A stretch of 64,000 nucleotides of DNA. Origin: Methylosinus sporium (GTDB lineage Bacteria; Pseudomonadota; Alphaproteobacteria; Rhizobiales; Beijerinckiaceae). The notes below the pieces were generated by a model, which was not told where the DNA came from, made no database searches, and saw nothing but the letters and a program-made list of their open reading frames with translations. Location of the stretch: assembly GCF_003113265.1 (NCBI RefSeq), contig NZ_PUIV01000006.1, positions 62,001 to 126,000 on the forward strand, in the 5' to 3' direction. This document shows, one piece after another, positions 14,251 to 22,840 of the stretch (its first letter is position 1; the number at the start of each line of letters is the position of its first letter). Both the position numbers and the translations under genes were made by a program.

Positions 14251-14657
14251 CGCTCGCTCTGAGCATTCGCAATCCCTGGCCCGCCCTCATAACGAGGGCG
14301 GGTTGTCGTGTCATAAACCGGCATTGGCCGACCGATCATCGCGGGCGCATCATGCTGCATGTGAGCAAGACTCCGAGCAACGCGCGAGAATGGGCGGAAG
14401 CGATGGACGTCTTCTCCCTGGCGCATCCGGCTCCGCGGTCGATCTATTTCCCGTTGCCGGCGGACATGCCGCGCGGCGGGCTCTTCGCCTCGGCGCTGCT
14501 CGTCGATTGCGTGAGTCGGCCGCCGAGCGACGCTATGGGCGGGAGATGGTTCACGGGGCCTTATGGCTTCGTCCTACGCGACGTCCGCGCAATTCCCTTC
14601 CGGCGCTGGCGCGGCGACGTCGGGCTCTTTGAGGTTCCCGACCACTTCGCGGCCTGA
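14247..14657 (+). CDS. ASCH-domain protein
   Basis: 136 residues from a TTG at 14247. LALSIRNPWPALITRAGCRVINRHW near the start and GRIMLHVSKTP are typical of ASCH domains, beta-barrel folds related to PUA that bind RNA or modified nucleotides. FASALLVDC and PYGFVLRDV give the later strands. Its last 84 bases overlap the 3' end of the integrase gene on the opposite strand, so it closes the rightward operon. RNA or nucleotide binding is a family-level expectation. Confidence 0.7.
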   Translation: MTLALSIRNPWPALITRAGCRVINRHWPTDHRGRIMLHVSKTPSNAREWAEAMDVFSLAHPAPRSIYFPLPADMPRGGLFASALLVDCVSRPPSDAMGGRWFTGPYGFVLRDVRAIPFRRWRGDVGLFEVPDHFAA

Positions 14658-15830
14658 GATCATCGCGTCGATTTGGTCGGCCCACCATTGCGCGAGCCGC
14701 GCGCGCTCATCCATGTAGTCGCCACGCTGATAGACGCCGCGCACGGTTGCGTCGACATGCGCGAGCGTCATTTCGATAGCCTCGGGACGCCAGAGCCCCG
14801 ACTCATTCGCGAGCGTCGAGAATGACGAGCGGAAGCCGTGCGCCGTCGCAATCTCGGGCTCGACGCCCATGGAACGCAGGGCGCAATTGAAAGCGTTCTC
14901 GGATAGGGGCCGACCGTGGCGCGGCGAGGGGCATAGAAAGTGCGTCCCGAGCTTTTCACTCTGCACCTGCAGCCGCTTCAAGATGGCGATTGTCTGGCGC
15001 GCGAGCGGGGCGCGGTGAGGCTTGCGCATCTTCATTCGAGCGGCGGGGATAGTCCAAACGCCATTGTCCAGGTCGAACTCCCCTGTCCATTCCGCGAGCC
15101 GCAGCTCGCCCGGGCGCGCGGCCGTGAGCGCCAAGAGCATGAGCGCATCGCCGACGCATGATCGCCCCTGATAGGCCGAGATCGTGCGGAGCAGGGCGGC
15201 GAAGCCCTTTCGATCGGTCACAGCCGACCGGGCGCGCGCCGGCGGCGAGGCGATCATCCCGACGAGCAGCGCCGCCGGGTCGCCAGAAACGTGGTCGAGC
15301 GCCGCTGCGAATCGGAAAACGCGGGAGATCATCGCCCGGAGCCGCTTCGCCGTCTCGAATGTCCCCCGGGCCTCGAGGCGCTGGAGGATTTCGAGGATTT
15401 CAGCCGCCTTGATTTCGGCGATCGGCCGCTCGTCCAGATCCGCCCCGATCTTGGCGAGGCGGTCATAGCGGGCCAGCGTGTCGGCGCCGCGGGCATTCCG
15501 GGCTTCCTTCGCCTGCCACATGGACCGGATTGCCCCATATGTCGGCGCTCCCGAGCCAGCGCGGCCCGCTGGCGCGTTTTTCTGCGGCGAGGGGTCAATC
15601 CCGCCCCTGAGAGTGCGGCGCGCGTCCTCGGCGGCTATTCGGGCCGCCTTCAGGCTCATTTCGGGATATGGCCCGAGCGTCATAGATCGCTGCTTGCCCC
15701 GCCACTGGTAGACGAGCCGCCACGATCGCGCGCCGGAGGGATAGAGCCAAAATTGCAGCCCATGGCCGTCCGACAATTTCACCAATTTTTCCGTCGCCTT
15801 GGCGGCGCGGAGCTTCGCGTCAGTGAGCGC
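14574..15830 (-). CDS. int: Tyrosine integrase (DUF4102 N-terminus)
   Basis: 418 residues from the ATG at 15830 (MALTDAKLRAAKATEK); a start at 15863 would add eleven less typical residues. The N-terminal DUF4102 arm-binding domain has KLSDGHGLQFWLYPSGARSW and the LGPYPEMSLKAAR block. A core-binding region follows. Catalytic residues are Arg in TAARPGELRLAEW, the HGFRSSFSTLANE box and Tyr in VRGVYQRGDYMDERARL. It lies about 200 bases from the 3' end of tRNA-Leu, the standard position for an integrase that uses that tRNA. An operator-like site upstream suggests repressor control. Confidence 0.93.
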   Translation of the reverse strand, partial: ALTDAKLRAAKATEKLVKLSDGHGLQFWLYPSGARSWRLVYQWRGKQRSMTLGPYPEMSLKAARIAAEDARRTLRGGIDPSPQKNAPAGRAGSGAPTYGAIRSMWQAKEARNARGADTLARYDRLAKIGADLDERPIAEIKAAEILEILQRLEARGTFETAKRLRAMISRVFRFAAALDHVSGDPAALLVGMIASPPARARSAVTDRKGFAALLRTISAYQGRSCVGDALMLLALTAARPGELRLAEWTGEFDLDNGVWTIPAARMKMRKPHRAPLARQTIAILKRLQVQSEKLGTHFLCPSPRHGRPLSENAFNCALRSMGVEPEIATAHGFRSSFSTLANESGLWRPEAIEMTLAHVDATVRGVYQRGDYMDERARLAQWWADQIDAMISGREVVGNLKEPDVAAPAPEGNCADVA

Positions 15831-15910
15831 CATTTGGTTTTTCTTGGTTCTAATTGCGACCAAGCCCTTACAAACAACCGGAAACCAAGATTCCGCAATC
15901 TATGGAAGGT

Positions 15911-15957
15911 AAGGGATTTCAATTAGGCGGCGGAAAAATCCCTTGTCATTGCGGGAA
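15911..15957. promoter_or_regulatory. Operator-like site C upstream of integrase
   Basis: GGAAAAATCCCTT at 15932-15944, identical to site A at 184-196. AAGGGATTT at 15911-15919 is the exact inverse of AAATCCCTT at 15936-15944, and GGGAAATCC follows at 15953-15961. Placed about 100 bases upstream of the integrase ATG on the minus strand, where its promoter should be. Confidence 0.5.
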
Positions 15958-16037
15958 ATCCAGTGCAGGATTGTCGAAGCGTCAAGGCGGAGCGTGCGGG
16001 ATTCGTTGACCTCCGATTTCCACAGGGAAAAAGCAGT

Positions 16038-16065
16038 TGGTGCCCCTGGCCGGAGTCGAACCAGC
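16038..16065. other. Likely attR (tRNA-Leu 3' end)
   Basis: Phage integrases of this type usually recombine within the T-arm and 3' end of a tRNA, leaving one core copy in the intact tRNA and another at the far end of the element. The intact tRNA end is here. The second copy was not found in the window, so the core boundaries are not defined. Confidence 0.4.
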
Positions 16066-16122
16066 ACTCCTTGCGGAACTCGATTTTGAGTCGAGCGCGT
16101 CTACCAATTCCGCCACAGGGGC
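16038..16122 (-). tRNA. tRNA-Leu(CAA)
   Basis: Cloverleaf read on the minus strand: acceptor GCCCCTG (16116-16122) pairs with CAGGGGC (16042-16048), discriminator A at 16041 and encoded CCA at 16038-16040. The anticodon arm CTCGA-CTCAAAA-TCGAG gives anticodon CAA, reading UUG leucine codons. A long variable arm, as expected for class II tRNAs, is followed by a TTCGACT T-loop. The gene is complete, and its 3' end faces the integrase, so it is the likely integration site and was restored by the element. Confidence 0.95.
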
Positions 16123-16273
16123 GCGGGCCGGCGGGGCCGGCGTCGCGGCGCGGATATTAGCCGGGCCGAAGCCTCCGTCAAGGCGACCTCGCACATCTTC
16201 GAGCCTCGAGCCTCGCTTCCCGACTGCCGAAATGATAAACGAGAGGCGCTCCGCCTTCCGAACCGGTTGGAAA

Positions 16274-16855
16274 ATGATCAAAAAGCTCTACGACTGGACC
16301 ATGTCGCTCGCCGCCAGCCGGCACGCGCCGCTCGCGCTCGGCGCCATAGCTTTCGCGGAAAGCTCTTTCTTTCCGGTTCCGCCGGATGTGATTCTCCTGC
16401 CCATGTCGCTGGCGCAGCCGAAGCGCTCCTGGCTCTATGCCGCGATCTGCACTGTCGGCTCGGTTGCGGGCGGCGCGCTCGGCTACGCCATAGGCGCGCT
16501 GTTCTACGACACGATCGGCCTCTGGCTCATCGATCTCTATGGCTACGCCGCCAAAATGGAGGCGCTGCGCGCCTTCTACGCCCAATGGGGCGCCATCTTC
16601 ATTCTGGTGAAAGGGCTCACCCCCATTCCCTATAAGCTCGTCACCATCGTCTCCGGGCTGATGGATTATAATTTCGGCCTGTTCCTCGCGCTCTCGCTCG
16701 TCACGCGCGGCGCGCGCTTCTTCATCCTCGCCGCCGCCATCAATCATTTCGGCGATTTTCTGCGCGACAAGCTGGAGGCGAATTTCGGCGTGTTCGTCGG
16801 CGGCATGGCGGCGATCGTCGTCGTCGGATTCGTCGTGGCGGCGAAATTCCTGTGA
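16274..16855 (+). CDS. YqaA/DedA-family membrane protein
   Basis: 193 residues from the ATG at 16274. ALGAIAFAESSFFPVPPDVILLPM is the DedA-family entry (ESxxFPxPxD), followed by SVAGGALGYAIGALF and VKGLTPIPYKLVTIVSGLMDYN with conserved Gly/Pro. Four or five hydrophobic segments span the length. DedA-family proteins are inner-membrane proteins linked to lipid scrambling and envelope homeostasis. It overlaps the DsbB-like gene by four bases, so both are in one operon. Confidence 0.85.
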   Translation: MIKKLYDWTMSLAASRHAPLALGAIAFAESSFFPVPPDVILLPMSLAQPKRSWLYAAICTVGSVAGGALGYAIGALFYDTIGLWLIDLYGYAAKMEALRAFYAQWGAIFILVKGLTPIPYKLVTIVSGLMDYNFGLFLALSLVTRGARFFILAAAINHFGDFLRDKLEANFGVFVGGMAAIVVVGFVVAAKFL

Positions 16856-17346
16856 TCGCGGCGCTGCTCTCCACGCGGCGGCGCGCGGCGCTGGTCGTTC
16901 TCGGCGTCGCCGTCGCCACCATAGGCGGCGCCTGGATCTTCGAGGCGATGGGCTTCGCCCCCTGCGAGCTGTGCCTGAAGCAGCGCATACCCTATTACGC
17001 CGGCATTCCGCTCGCCGCCTTCGCGGCCATAGCGCTGCAGCGGGGCGGGGAGGGCGCCGCGCGCATCGCGCTGGCGCTGCTCGGGCTGTTGTTCGCGGCG
17101 GGGACGGCGCTGGCGCTCTATCATTCCGGCGTCGAGCTGAAGCTTTTTCCCGGCCCCTCCGAATGCACGGGGGCGCTGAGCAAGGCCGGCTCCTTCGACG
17201 ATTTCCGCTCCTCGCTCGACAAGATGAAAGTGGTGAGCTGCGATCGTCCGGCGCTGCGCATTTTCGCGCTCACGCTCAGCAATTGGAATGTGCTGATCTC
17301 CGCCGCTCTCGCCGCCATCGCCTTTCGCGCCGCGCGCGGCCGCTGA
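16852..17346 (+). CDS. DsbB-family disulfide oxidoreductase
   Basis: 164 residues from a GTG at 16852. Four hydrophobic spans. CELC at 38-41 (CELCLKQR, followed by a conserved Arg) is the quinone-proximal Cys pair. Cys105 (SECTGALSK) and Cys130 (KVVSCDRP) are the periplasmic pair that reoxidises DsbA. Length and the LKQR sequence fit the DsbB/DsbI family. No DsbA is encoded nearby. Confidence 0.85.
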   Translation: MIAALLSTRRRAALVVLGVAVATIGGAWIFEAMGFAPCELCLKQRIPYYAGIPLAAFAAIALQRGGEGAARIALALLGLLFAAGTALALYHSGVELKLFPGPSECTGALSKAGSFDDFRSSLDKMKVVSCDRPALRIFALTLSNWNVLISAALAAIAFRAARGR

Positions 17347-17462
17347 AATTCTCCGAACGGCCTTGTCGCAGCGGCCGCTCGCGCCATCCTCTGCCCGATA
17401 GAGAATTGACCATTCTCGATCGGCGGCGGCGCGGCCCGCTCGCGAGCAATCGGAGAATTTCC

Positions 17463-17717
17463 ATGCGAGTCTTCCAGCAATACGACATGCAGACGCAGGG
17501 CGTTCAGACCAGCCCGGACGGCTCGCCCAACACGCGGGCGCTCGGCCGGCATCTCATCCTATTGGAGAATCGTTTCAACGAATTGGCGAATGACGTCAAT
17601 CTGATGCAGGACAAGCTGACGAAGATTCTCATCACGCTCGACAAGCTCGCCAATAAGGGCGCGCCGACAAATGGCCCCGTCACCAGCGCGGAGGCGCTGC
17701 GGCGGCTGCTGGGCTGA
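17463..17717 (+). CDS. Hypothetical coiled-coil protein
   Basis: 84 residues from the ATG at 17463. The middle (LGRHLILLENRFNELANDVNLM followed by DKLTKILITLDKLAN) is a strongly heptad-like helix, so the protein is probably a short dimeric coiled coil. N-terminus polar, C-terminus ends in ALRRLLG. No signal peptide. About 115 bases separate it from the DsbB gene. Function unknown. Confidence 0.55.
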   Translation: MRVFQQYDMQTQGVQTSPDGSPNTRALGRHLILLENRFNELANDVNLMQDKLTKILITLDKLANKGAPTNGPVTSAEALRRLLG

Positions 17718-17743
17718 CAGGCGCCGCGAACATCGGGCCGCAG

Positions 17744-18178
17744 CTAGCTTTCGGGGCGCGCGCGCCGAACGACTCCGCAGGCGGCGAAGAAAGCGTTCAG
17801 ACGCTCCGCTTCGCCTTCGAAATCGCCATGGGCGATGGCGACGACTTTGCCGGATCGGCGGTCCACGTCGACCGTTTGTCGGCATTTGTGCGTGTGCCAG
17901 CGCTCGCCTTTGCGTATGCGATCCGTATAGATCACGGCGACGGACGTGTCGGAGACGTCGGCTCGATCGATCTCCGATTCGTAGACGACTTCATCGAATG
18001 TCGCATGCGCCCAAGCCGAGGCGGCGCGATAGGAGTCGATGATCGCGATGCGTCCCGTCACGACGTCGCCGCCGGTGTCGTAGACGCAATCCTCACTCAG
18101 AAAACAACTCGCCGCATCGAAATCATCGCGGTCGAGAGCCTTCGCCAGTCCTTCGACGATCGGGACGATGTCTCGCAT
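17744..18178 (-). CDS. SnoaL/NTF2-like protein
   Basis: 144 residues. MRDIVPIVEGLAKALDRDDF, SCFLSEDCVYDTGGDVVTGR and later paired strands (DEVVYESEIDRADVSD, VAVIYTDRIRKGERWHTHKC) follow the SnoaL-like cone fold. These proteins include small isomerases, hydrolases and scaffolds, so activity cannot be named. It is directly downstream of, and on the same strand as, rlmN, with a 44-base gap. Confidence 0.6.
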   Translation of the reverse strand: MRDIVPIVEGLAKALDRDDFDAASCFLSEDCVYDTGGDVVTGRIAIIDSYRAASAWAHATFDEVVYESEIDRADVSDTSVAVIYTDRIRKGERWHTHKCRQTVDVDRRSGKVVAIAHGDFEGEAERLNAFFAACGVVRRARPES

Positions 18179-18221
18179 GGATATCTTTCCGGAGATCTCG
18201 TTCTTCGGGACCGAGCGCGCT

Positions 18222-19391
18222 CTATTCCACCGCGAGCCGCGCCCGCGCGCGCAGCTTCTCGGTCTCGCTCTTCAACTGACCGCAGGCCGCGAGAATGTCG
18301 CGGCCGCGCGGCGTGCGCACAGGGCTCGCATAGCCAGCGTTGAACACGATGTCGGAGAAGCGCTCGATCGTCTCCCAATCGGAGCACTCATAGGGCGCAC
18401 CCGGCCAGGGGTTGAAGGGGATCAGATTGATCTTGGCCGGAATGCCCTTCAGCAGCCGCACCAATTCGCGCGCTTCCGCCGGGCTGTCGTTGACGCCCTT
18501 CAGCATCACATATTCGAAGGTGATGCGCCGGGCGTTGGAGGCGCCGGGATAGTCGCGGCAGGCGTCGAGCAATTCTCGGATCGGATATTTCTTGTTGAGC
18601 GGCACCAGCTCATTGCGCAGCGGATCACGCACGGCGTGCAGCGAGATCGCCAGCATAGGCCCGCATTCGGCGCCGAGCTTCTCGATCTGCGGCACGACGC
18701 CCGAGGTGGAAACGGTGATGCGCCGCTTCGACAGCGACAGCCCGTCGCCATCGGACATGATCTCGATCGCATTCTCGACCTGCTCGAGATTATAGAGCGG
18801 CTCACCCATGCCCATGAAGACGATGTTGGAGACGGCGCGCACATCCGGCCCCGAGGGCACGAGCCCATCGGTCGGCGGCTCGAGGCCGGGAAAATCGCCG
18901 AGCCGCGAGCGTGCGACGAGAAGCTGCGCGACGATCTCGCGCGTCGAGAGATTACGCACCAGCTTTTGCGTGCCCGTATGGCAAAAGCTGCAATTGAGCG
19001 TGCAGCCCACCTGGCTGGAGACGCATAATGTGCCGCGGTCGCTCTCGGGAATATAGACGCATTCGATCTCCGCGCCCTTGTCATTGGCGTCGACGGGGTC
19101 GAGCCGCAGCAGCCATTTGCGCGTGCCGTCGGTGGAGACCTGCTCGGCCGCGATCTCCGGCAGAGCCAAGGTGAAGCGCTCGGCGAGCTTCGCGCGCACG
19201 ACTTTCGAGATGTTGAGCATCTCGGAAAACTCGCGCGCGCCGCGGAAATAGATCCAATGCCAGAGCTGCGAGACCCGCATTCTGATCTCGCGCTCCGGTA
19301 TCTCTATGGCGCGCAGCGCATCGGCCAGCTCGGCGCGTGTGGCGCCGGCGAGCGACGGGCGGGGATCGGAAGCGGAAGCGGCGGTCATCAA
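18222..19391 (-). CDS. rlmN: 23S rRNA (A2503-C2)/tRNA (A37) methyltransferase RlmN
   Basis: 389 residues. CTLNCSFC (Cys130, 134, 137) is the radical SAM 4Fe-4S cluster. [11 protein letters not shown] is the RlmN/Cfr signature, [13 protein letters not shown] and [18 protein letters not shown] follow, and the acceptor Cys lies in ILAACGQL near the end. The enzyme makes 2-methyladenosine at A2503 of 23S rRNA and at A37 of some tRNAs, tuning decoding. Divergent from the glycosyltransferase gene with about 80 bases between starts. Confidence 0.95.
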   Translation of the reverse strand: MMTAASASDPRPSLAGATRAELADALRAIEIPEREIRMRVSQLWHWIYFRGAREFSEMLNISKVVRAKLAERFTLALPEIAAEQVSTDGTRKWLLRLDPVDANDKGAEIECVYIPESDRGTLCVSSQVGCTLNCSFCHTGTQKLVRNLSTREIVAQLLVARSRLGDFPGLEPPTDGLVPSGPDVRAVSNIVFMGMGEPLYNLEQVENAIEIMSDGDGLSLSKRRITVSTSGVVPQIEKLGAECGPMLAISLHAVRDPLRNELVPLNKKYPIRELLDACRDYPGASNARRITFEYVMLKGVNDSPAEARELVRLLKGIPAKINLIPFNPWPGAPYECSDWETIERFSDIVFNAGYASPVRTPRGRDILAACGQLKSETEKLRARARLAVE

Positions 19392-19469
19392 GTCCTCTTT
19401 TCTGCGAGGAAATCAGTATAACATGCGCGCCGGCCGACTCCATGGGGCGGCGAAGGGACGAAGACGGAC

Positions 19470-20786
19470 ATGGGAGACGGGCGGAAAATCGTCATAGCGA
19501 CCTTCGGCTCGCTCGGCGACATCAATCCTTACGTGGCGCTCGCTCACGCGCTGAAACGCCTCGGATTTCGCCCGGTGATCGCCACCAGCGCCTTTTATCG
19601 CGACTGGATCGAGGGCGAGGGCCTCGGCTTCGCCGCCGTGCGGCCGGACGTCGAGGAATTGACCGAGCGGCTCGGTCTGGACTTGGGCGGCGTCGCCGAT
19701 CGCGTCGCGCGCGACGACGGCTTCATGTTCCGCGAGCTGATCTTTCCCTATCTCCGCCAGAGCTTCGAGGATGTCGCGGCGGCGGGCGAGGGTGCGGCGG
19801 CGGTGGTCGCGCACAGCATCTGCTTCTCGGCGAAGCTCGCCGCGGAACGGCTCGCCGTGCCGCTCTTCGACGGCGTCGTGTCGCCGCTCTTCCTGTTCTC
19901 GGCCTATGATCCGCCGCTCGGTCCGCGCTCGCGCTTCGTGGCCGACCCGCGTTCCGGCCTCGCGCTCGCCTATAACAAAGCGTTAGCTTTCGCGGTGACG
20001 CATTTTCTCGCTTGGCAGGGGCGGCCGATCGCGCGGCTGCGGCGCGAGCTCGGCCTGCCGCATCGACGCGGGCGCGATCTTTTGACCGGCGGCTCCTATG
20101 CGCAGGCGACTCTCGGGCTCATGAGCCCGCTGCTGGCGCCGCCGCAGCCCGATCATCCGGCCAATGTCTTTCTCGCCGGCCATACCTTCCATGACCGTTT
20201 CACCGATGCGGCCGAGGGCTTGCCGGAGCCGCTCGTAGATTTCCTCGAAGCCGGCGCGCCGCCGATCGTCGTGACGCTCGGCAGCTTCGTCGTGCGCGGG
20301 CGCTCGGACTTCTACCGCGCCGCCGGCCATGCGGCGCTCCGCCTGGGGCGGCGCGCCGTGCTGCTGGTCGCGGAGGAGGAGCGAGAGGCTTTGGCCGAGG
20401 GGCTGCCGCCGCAGCTCTTCGTCGCCGGCCATATCCGCCATTCGCTGATATTTCCGCGCGCCGCCGTCGTGGCGCATCATGGCGGCTCGGGAACCTGCGG
20501 GCAGGCGCTGCGCGCCGGGCATCCGCAGCTCATCGTCCCGGTCTTCGGCGATCAGGGCGACAACGCCGCGCGCGTGGAGCGTCTCGGCGTCGGCCGGCGC
20601 CTCCCTTATGAGCAATGCTCGAGGGAGCGCCTCGTCGAGGAGCTGGGCGCTCTCTTTTCCGATGACCGCTACGCCGAAAGCGCCCGCGAGGCGGCCGGGC
20701 GCATCGGCCGCGAGGATGGCGCAGCCGCGGCCGCGGCGAAGATATCGGAGCTTGTCGGATGCGCGGCAGTTGCTGTCGAGGCTTAA
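19470..20786 (+). CDS. UGT-like glycosyltransferase (GT1)
   Basis: 438 residues. The N-terminal domain (KIVIATFGSLGDINPYVALA) and the C-terminal donor-binding region (AAVVAHHGGSGTCGQALRAG, then HPQLIVPVFGDQGDNAARVE) are characteristic of the GT1/GT28 fold used by sterol, macrolide and glycolipid glucosyltransferases. No signal peptide. It likely moves a sugar from a nucleotide donor to a lipid or small molecule; the acceptor is unknown. Two bases separate its stop from the chagasin-like gene, suggesting co-transcription. Confidence 0.8.
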   Translation: MGDGRKIVIATFGSLGDINPYVALAHALKRLGFRPVIATSAFYRDWIEGEGLGFAAVRPDVEELTERLGLDLGGVADRVARDDGFMFRELIFPYLRQSFEDVAAAGEGAAAVVAHSICFSAKLAAERLAVPLFDGVVSPLFLFSAYDPPLGPRSRFVADPRSGLALAYNKALAFAVTHFLAWQGRPIARLRRELGLPHRRGRDLLTGGSYAQATLGLMSPLLAPPQPDHPANVFLAGHTFHDRFTDAAEGLPEPLVDFLEAGAPPIVVTLGSFVVRGRSDFYRAAGHAALRLGRRAVLLVAEEEREALAEGLPPQLFVAGHIRHSLIFPRAAVVAHHGGSGTCGQALRAGHPQLIVPVFGDQGDNAARVERLGVGRRLPYEQCSRERLVEELGALFSDDRYAESAREAAGRIGREDGAAAAAAKISELVGCAAVAVEA

Positions 20787-20788
20787 GG

Positions 20789-21160
20789 ATGACGAAGCTG
20801 GTTCTTATCGCGATCGCGATGATTTTGCTCGAATTATCGTCGGTTCGAGCCGGGGAGGCGCGTCTGACGCTCGCAAAGGGCGAGACGCGGAGGCTCGAAT
20901 TGATCGAGAATCCCTCCACCGGCTATGTCTGGCGTTTCGACCGCGCGGCGAGCACAAATCCGGCCATTGTGCGGGTCGTGGATGGCGGTTTCGTCCCTTC
21001 GGGCGACGAGTCGGAGCCGCCGCGAGCCGGCGCCCCCAGCCTGCGTTTTTTCCGCATCGAGGCCGTCGTCGCCGGCAGAGCGCGTCTCGTCTTCGTCGAG
21101 GAACGGCCTTGGGAGAAGCAGGCGGTGCGCCGCCGGGAGGTCGAGGTTCGCGTGCGCTAG
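20789..21160 (+). CDS. Chagasin-like (I42) protease inhibitor
   Basis: 123 residues from the ATG at 20789. N-terminal signal peptide (MTKLVLIAIAMILLELSSVRA). All three loops that enter the cysteine-protease cleft in the chagasin family are present: NPSTGYVW, GAPSLRFFRIEA and RPWE. It should fold as an immunoglobulin-like inhibitor of papain-type proteases, secreted or periplasmic. The target is unknown, and no protease gene is adjacent. It follows the glycosyltransferase in the same operon. Confidence 0.8.
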   Translation: MTKLVLIAIAMILLELSSVRAGEARLTLAKGETRRLELIENPSTGYVWRFDRAASTNPAIVRVVDGGFVPSGDESEPPRAGAPSLRFFRIEAVVAGRARLVFVEERPWEKQAVRRREVEVRVR

Positions 21161-21203
21161 CGATCTGCGAGCCGGAAGGCGCGCTTCGCGAGACACTGGA
21201 CCG

Positions 21204-22079
21204 CTACGACGATCCTTCCTTCGGCTTCAGCGCATCGGCGAGCCGCATTTGCGCCGAGCCGGGCTCGAGCGGCTTCTGCTGGCTCTCGTGCGGCGCCCAG
21301 CCGGAGAGCCAGACCAGCTCCATCGTCGCGCGCACGCGGCCGTCGGCGTCGGAGAAGCGCGTCGCGTAGATTTCCGCGGCCCGCAGCAGAACGGCGCGCC
21401 GCAGCGGCTTGCGGGAGCGCTGCGTCAGCACATTGGCGGCGCCCATGGCGCGCAGCTCGGCGCAGAGCGCGAACATGGAATCATAGCGCAGCGTGAAGGA
21501 GTCGACGTCGGTCACCGGCAGGGCGAAGCCGGCCCGCTGCAATAGCCCGCCGAGATCGCGCAGATCGACGAAAGGCGAGACGCGCGGGCTCGCCCCGCCG
21601 CAAATCTCGTCCTCCGCCTGGGCGAGCGCGGCGCGCAGCTCGATGAGGCTCGCGCCGCCCGGAAAACAGGCAAGAAAAAGCCCGTCCGGCGCCAGCATCC
21701 GCCGCGCCTGGGCGAGCGCGCCGGGGAGGTCGTCCACCCATTGCAGCGCAAAGCCGGAGACGATGAGGTCGAAGGCCTCCGCCGCGAAGGGCAGCGTCTC
21801 CTCCTCGGCGACGAGATCGACGCTCGGCTCCTGAAAACGCCCGGCCCGCAGCGGCGCGGGCCGCCCGCTCGCCGCGACGATCTGTGCGAAATGCGCCGCG
21901 GGCGTGCAGAGATCGAGCGAGCGGGGGAAGGGACGCTTTATGCCCCTCAGCCGATCGGCGAGATCGTCGGCGGCGCGGGCCAATAGAAAATCGGGCGCGC
22001 CGCGGGACGCCGCCCGCGCCAGCCGGCGGCGCAGCAGGGCGCGGTCGAAAATCGCCGGCGCGGACTGTCCATGTTCCAT
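21204..22079 (-). CDS. BioC/NDUFAF5-like SAM methyltransferase
   Basis: 291 residues. VDLVAEEETLPFAAEAFDLIV followed by LQWVDDLPGALAQARRMLAPDG and FLACFPGGASLIELRAAL is the class I methyltransferase core with the LQWVxDLPG signature shared by BioC and NDUFAF5-type proteins; GGASPRVSPFVDLRDLGGLLQ also fits. The BioC group methylates malonyl-ACP; the alphaproteobacterial homologues near complex I assembly factors probably do not. No biotin genes are nearby. N-terminus starts MEHGQSAPAIFDRALLRRR, the usual family beginning. Confidence 0.75.
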   Translation of the reverse strand: MEHGQSAPAIFDRALLRRRLARAASRGAPDFLLARAADDLADRLRGIKRPFPRSLDLCTPAAHFAQIVAASGRPAPLRAGRFQEPSVDLVAEEETLPFAAEAFDLIVSGFALQWVDDLPGALAQARRMLAPDGLFLACFPGGASLIELRAALAQAEDEICGGASPRVSPFVDLRDLGGLLQRAGFALPVTDVDSFTLRYDSMFALCAELRAMGAANVLTQRSRKPLRRAVLLRAAEIYATRFSDADGRVRATMELVWLSGWAPHESQQKPLEPGSAQMRLADALKPKEGSS

Positions 22080-22303
22080 GCCCCGTCATGCCCCGAACAC
22101 GCGCGCCGCGCAACCGGCGCCGCGCAAGGCCGAATTAAGGCGGAGATTTCCCCAGCTTCTGTCGCGCTTTAGCGAGACAGGTAAGGAAATCTTAGTGTTA
22201 AACCGTAACCGCAACTATGAGATGGCTGGCGCGAATTATGGCCGAAGCTAGAATGCGCGACATGTTCGAATGCGACGCCGGCCATTCGGAGAAGGTGTGA
22301 GCC

Positions 22304-22840
22304 ATGAGCATTTCGTTTCGTCAGCGTATTTCGCGTTACACGGCCGCGGCGGCGCTCGCTTGCGGCCTCGCCTCACTGCCGGGAGCGGCGAGCGCGGCGC
22401 ATAATGTCGTCTCCTACAGCGCCCCGGTGCAGCCGGGCACGGTGGTGATCAGCGCCCGCCAGCGCAGCCTGTTCCTGGTCAATGGGGACGGCACCGCCAT
22501 TCGCTATCCGGTCGCGGTGCCCAAGGCCGGCAAGGAATGGTCCGGCTACGCCCGCATCGACGGGAAATATGTGAATCCCGATTGGGTTCCGCCGGCGGTG
22601 GTCAAGCAGGACCATCCCGAGCTGCCCAATTTCATCCACGGTGGCTCGCCGCATAATCCGATGGGCGTCCGCGCTCTGACGCTCGATCGCAATCAGGTGG
22701 CGATCCATGGCACGACCAATAAAATGCGCGCCTCGGTCGGCACTGCGGCCTCCTATGGCTGCATTCGTATGCTGAACGAGGATGTCGTCGACCTCTATGA
22801 GCGCGTCAGCGTCGGCACGCCGGTGGTGATGACTCCTTAA
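22304..22840 (+). CDS. L,D-transpeptidase (YkuD), periplasmic
   Basis: 178 residues. Signal peptide to about residue 31 (ALACGLASLPGAASA). The YkuD domain ends with VAIHGTTNKM (His135) and AASYGCIRMLN (catalytic Cys153). WVPPAVVK and the HGGSPHNPMGVRAL segment are typical of ErfK/YbiS-type enzymes that form 3-3 peptidoglycan crosslinks or attach lipoproteins. One of two such enzymes in this window. The upstream gap contains GTGTTAAACCG-like AT-rich sequence, but no promoter can be assigned. Confidence 0.9.
   Translation: MSISFRQRISRYTAAAALACGLASLPGAASAAHNVVSYSAPVQPGTVVISARQRSLFLVNGDGTAIRYPVAVPKAGKEWSGYARIDGKYVNPDWVPPAVVKQDHPELPNFIHGGSPHNPMGVRALTLDRNQVAIHGTTNKMRASVGTAASYGCIRMLNEDVVDLYERVSVGTPVVMTP

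Larger units (their letters stand above)
1..16041. mobile_element. Prophage right part, integrated at tRNA-Leu
   Basis: A continuous block of phage-type genes: integrase beside a tRNA 3' end, CI-like repressor, Cro-like protein, RuvC-like resolvase, RecT/exonuclease/ATPase recombination module, HNH, DUF3268 and ASCH proteins. Genes are short and overlap by ATGA or GTGA. Ordinary host genes begin immediately after the tRNA. No capsid, tail, terminase or lysis gene is visible, so the element either continues left of position 1 or is a remnant. The right boundary at the tRNA is well supported. The left boundary is outside the window. Confidence 0.9.
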
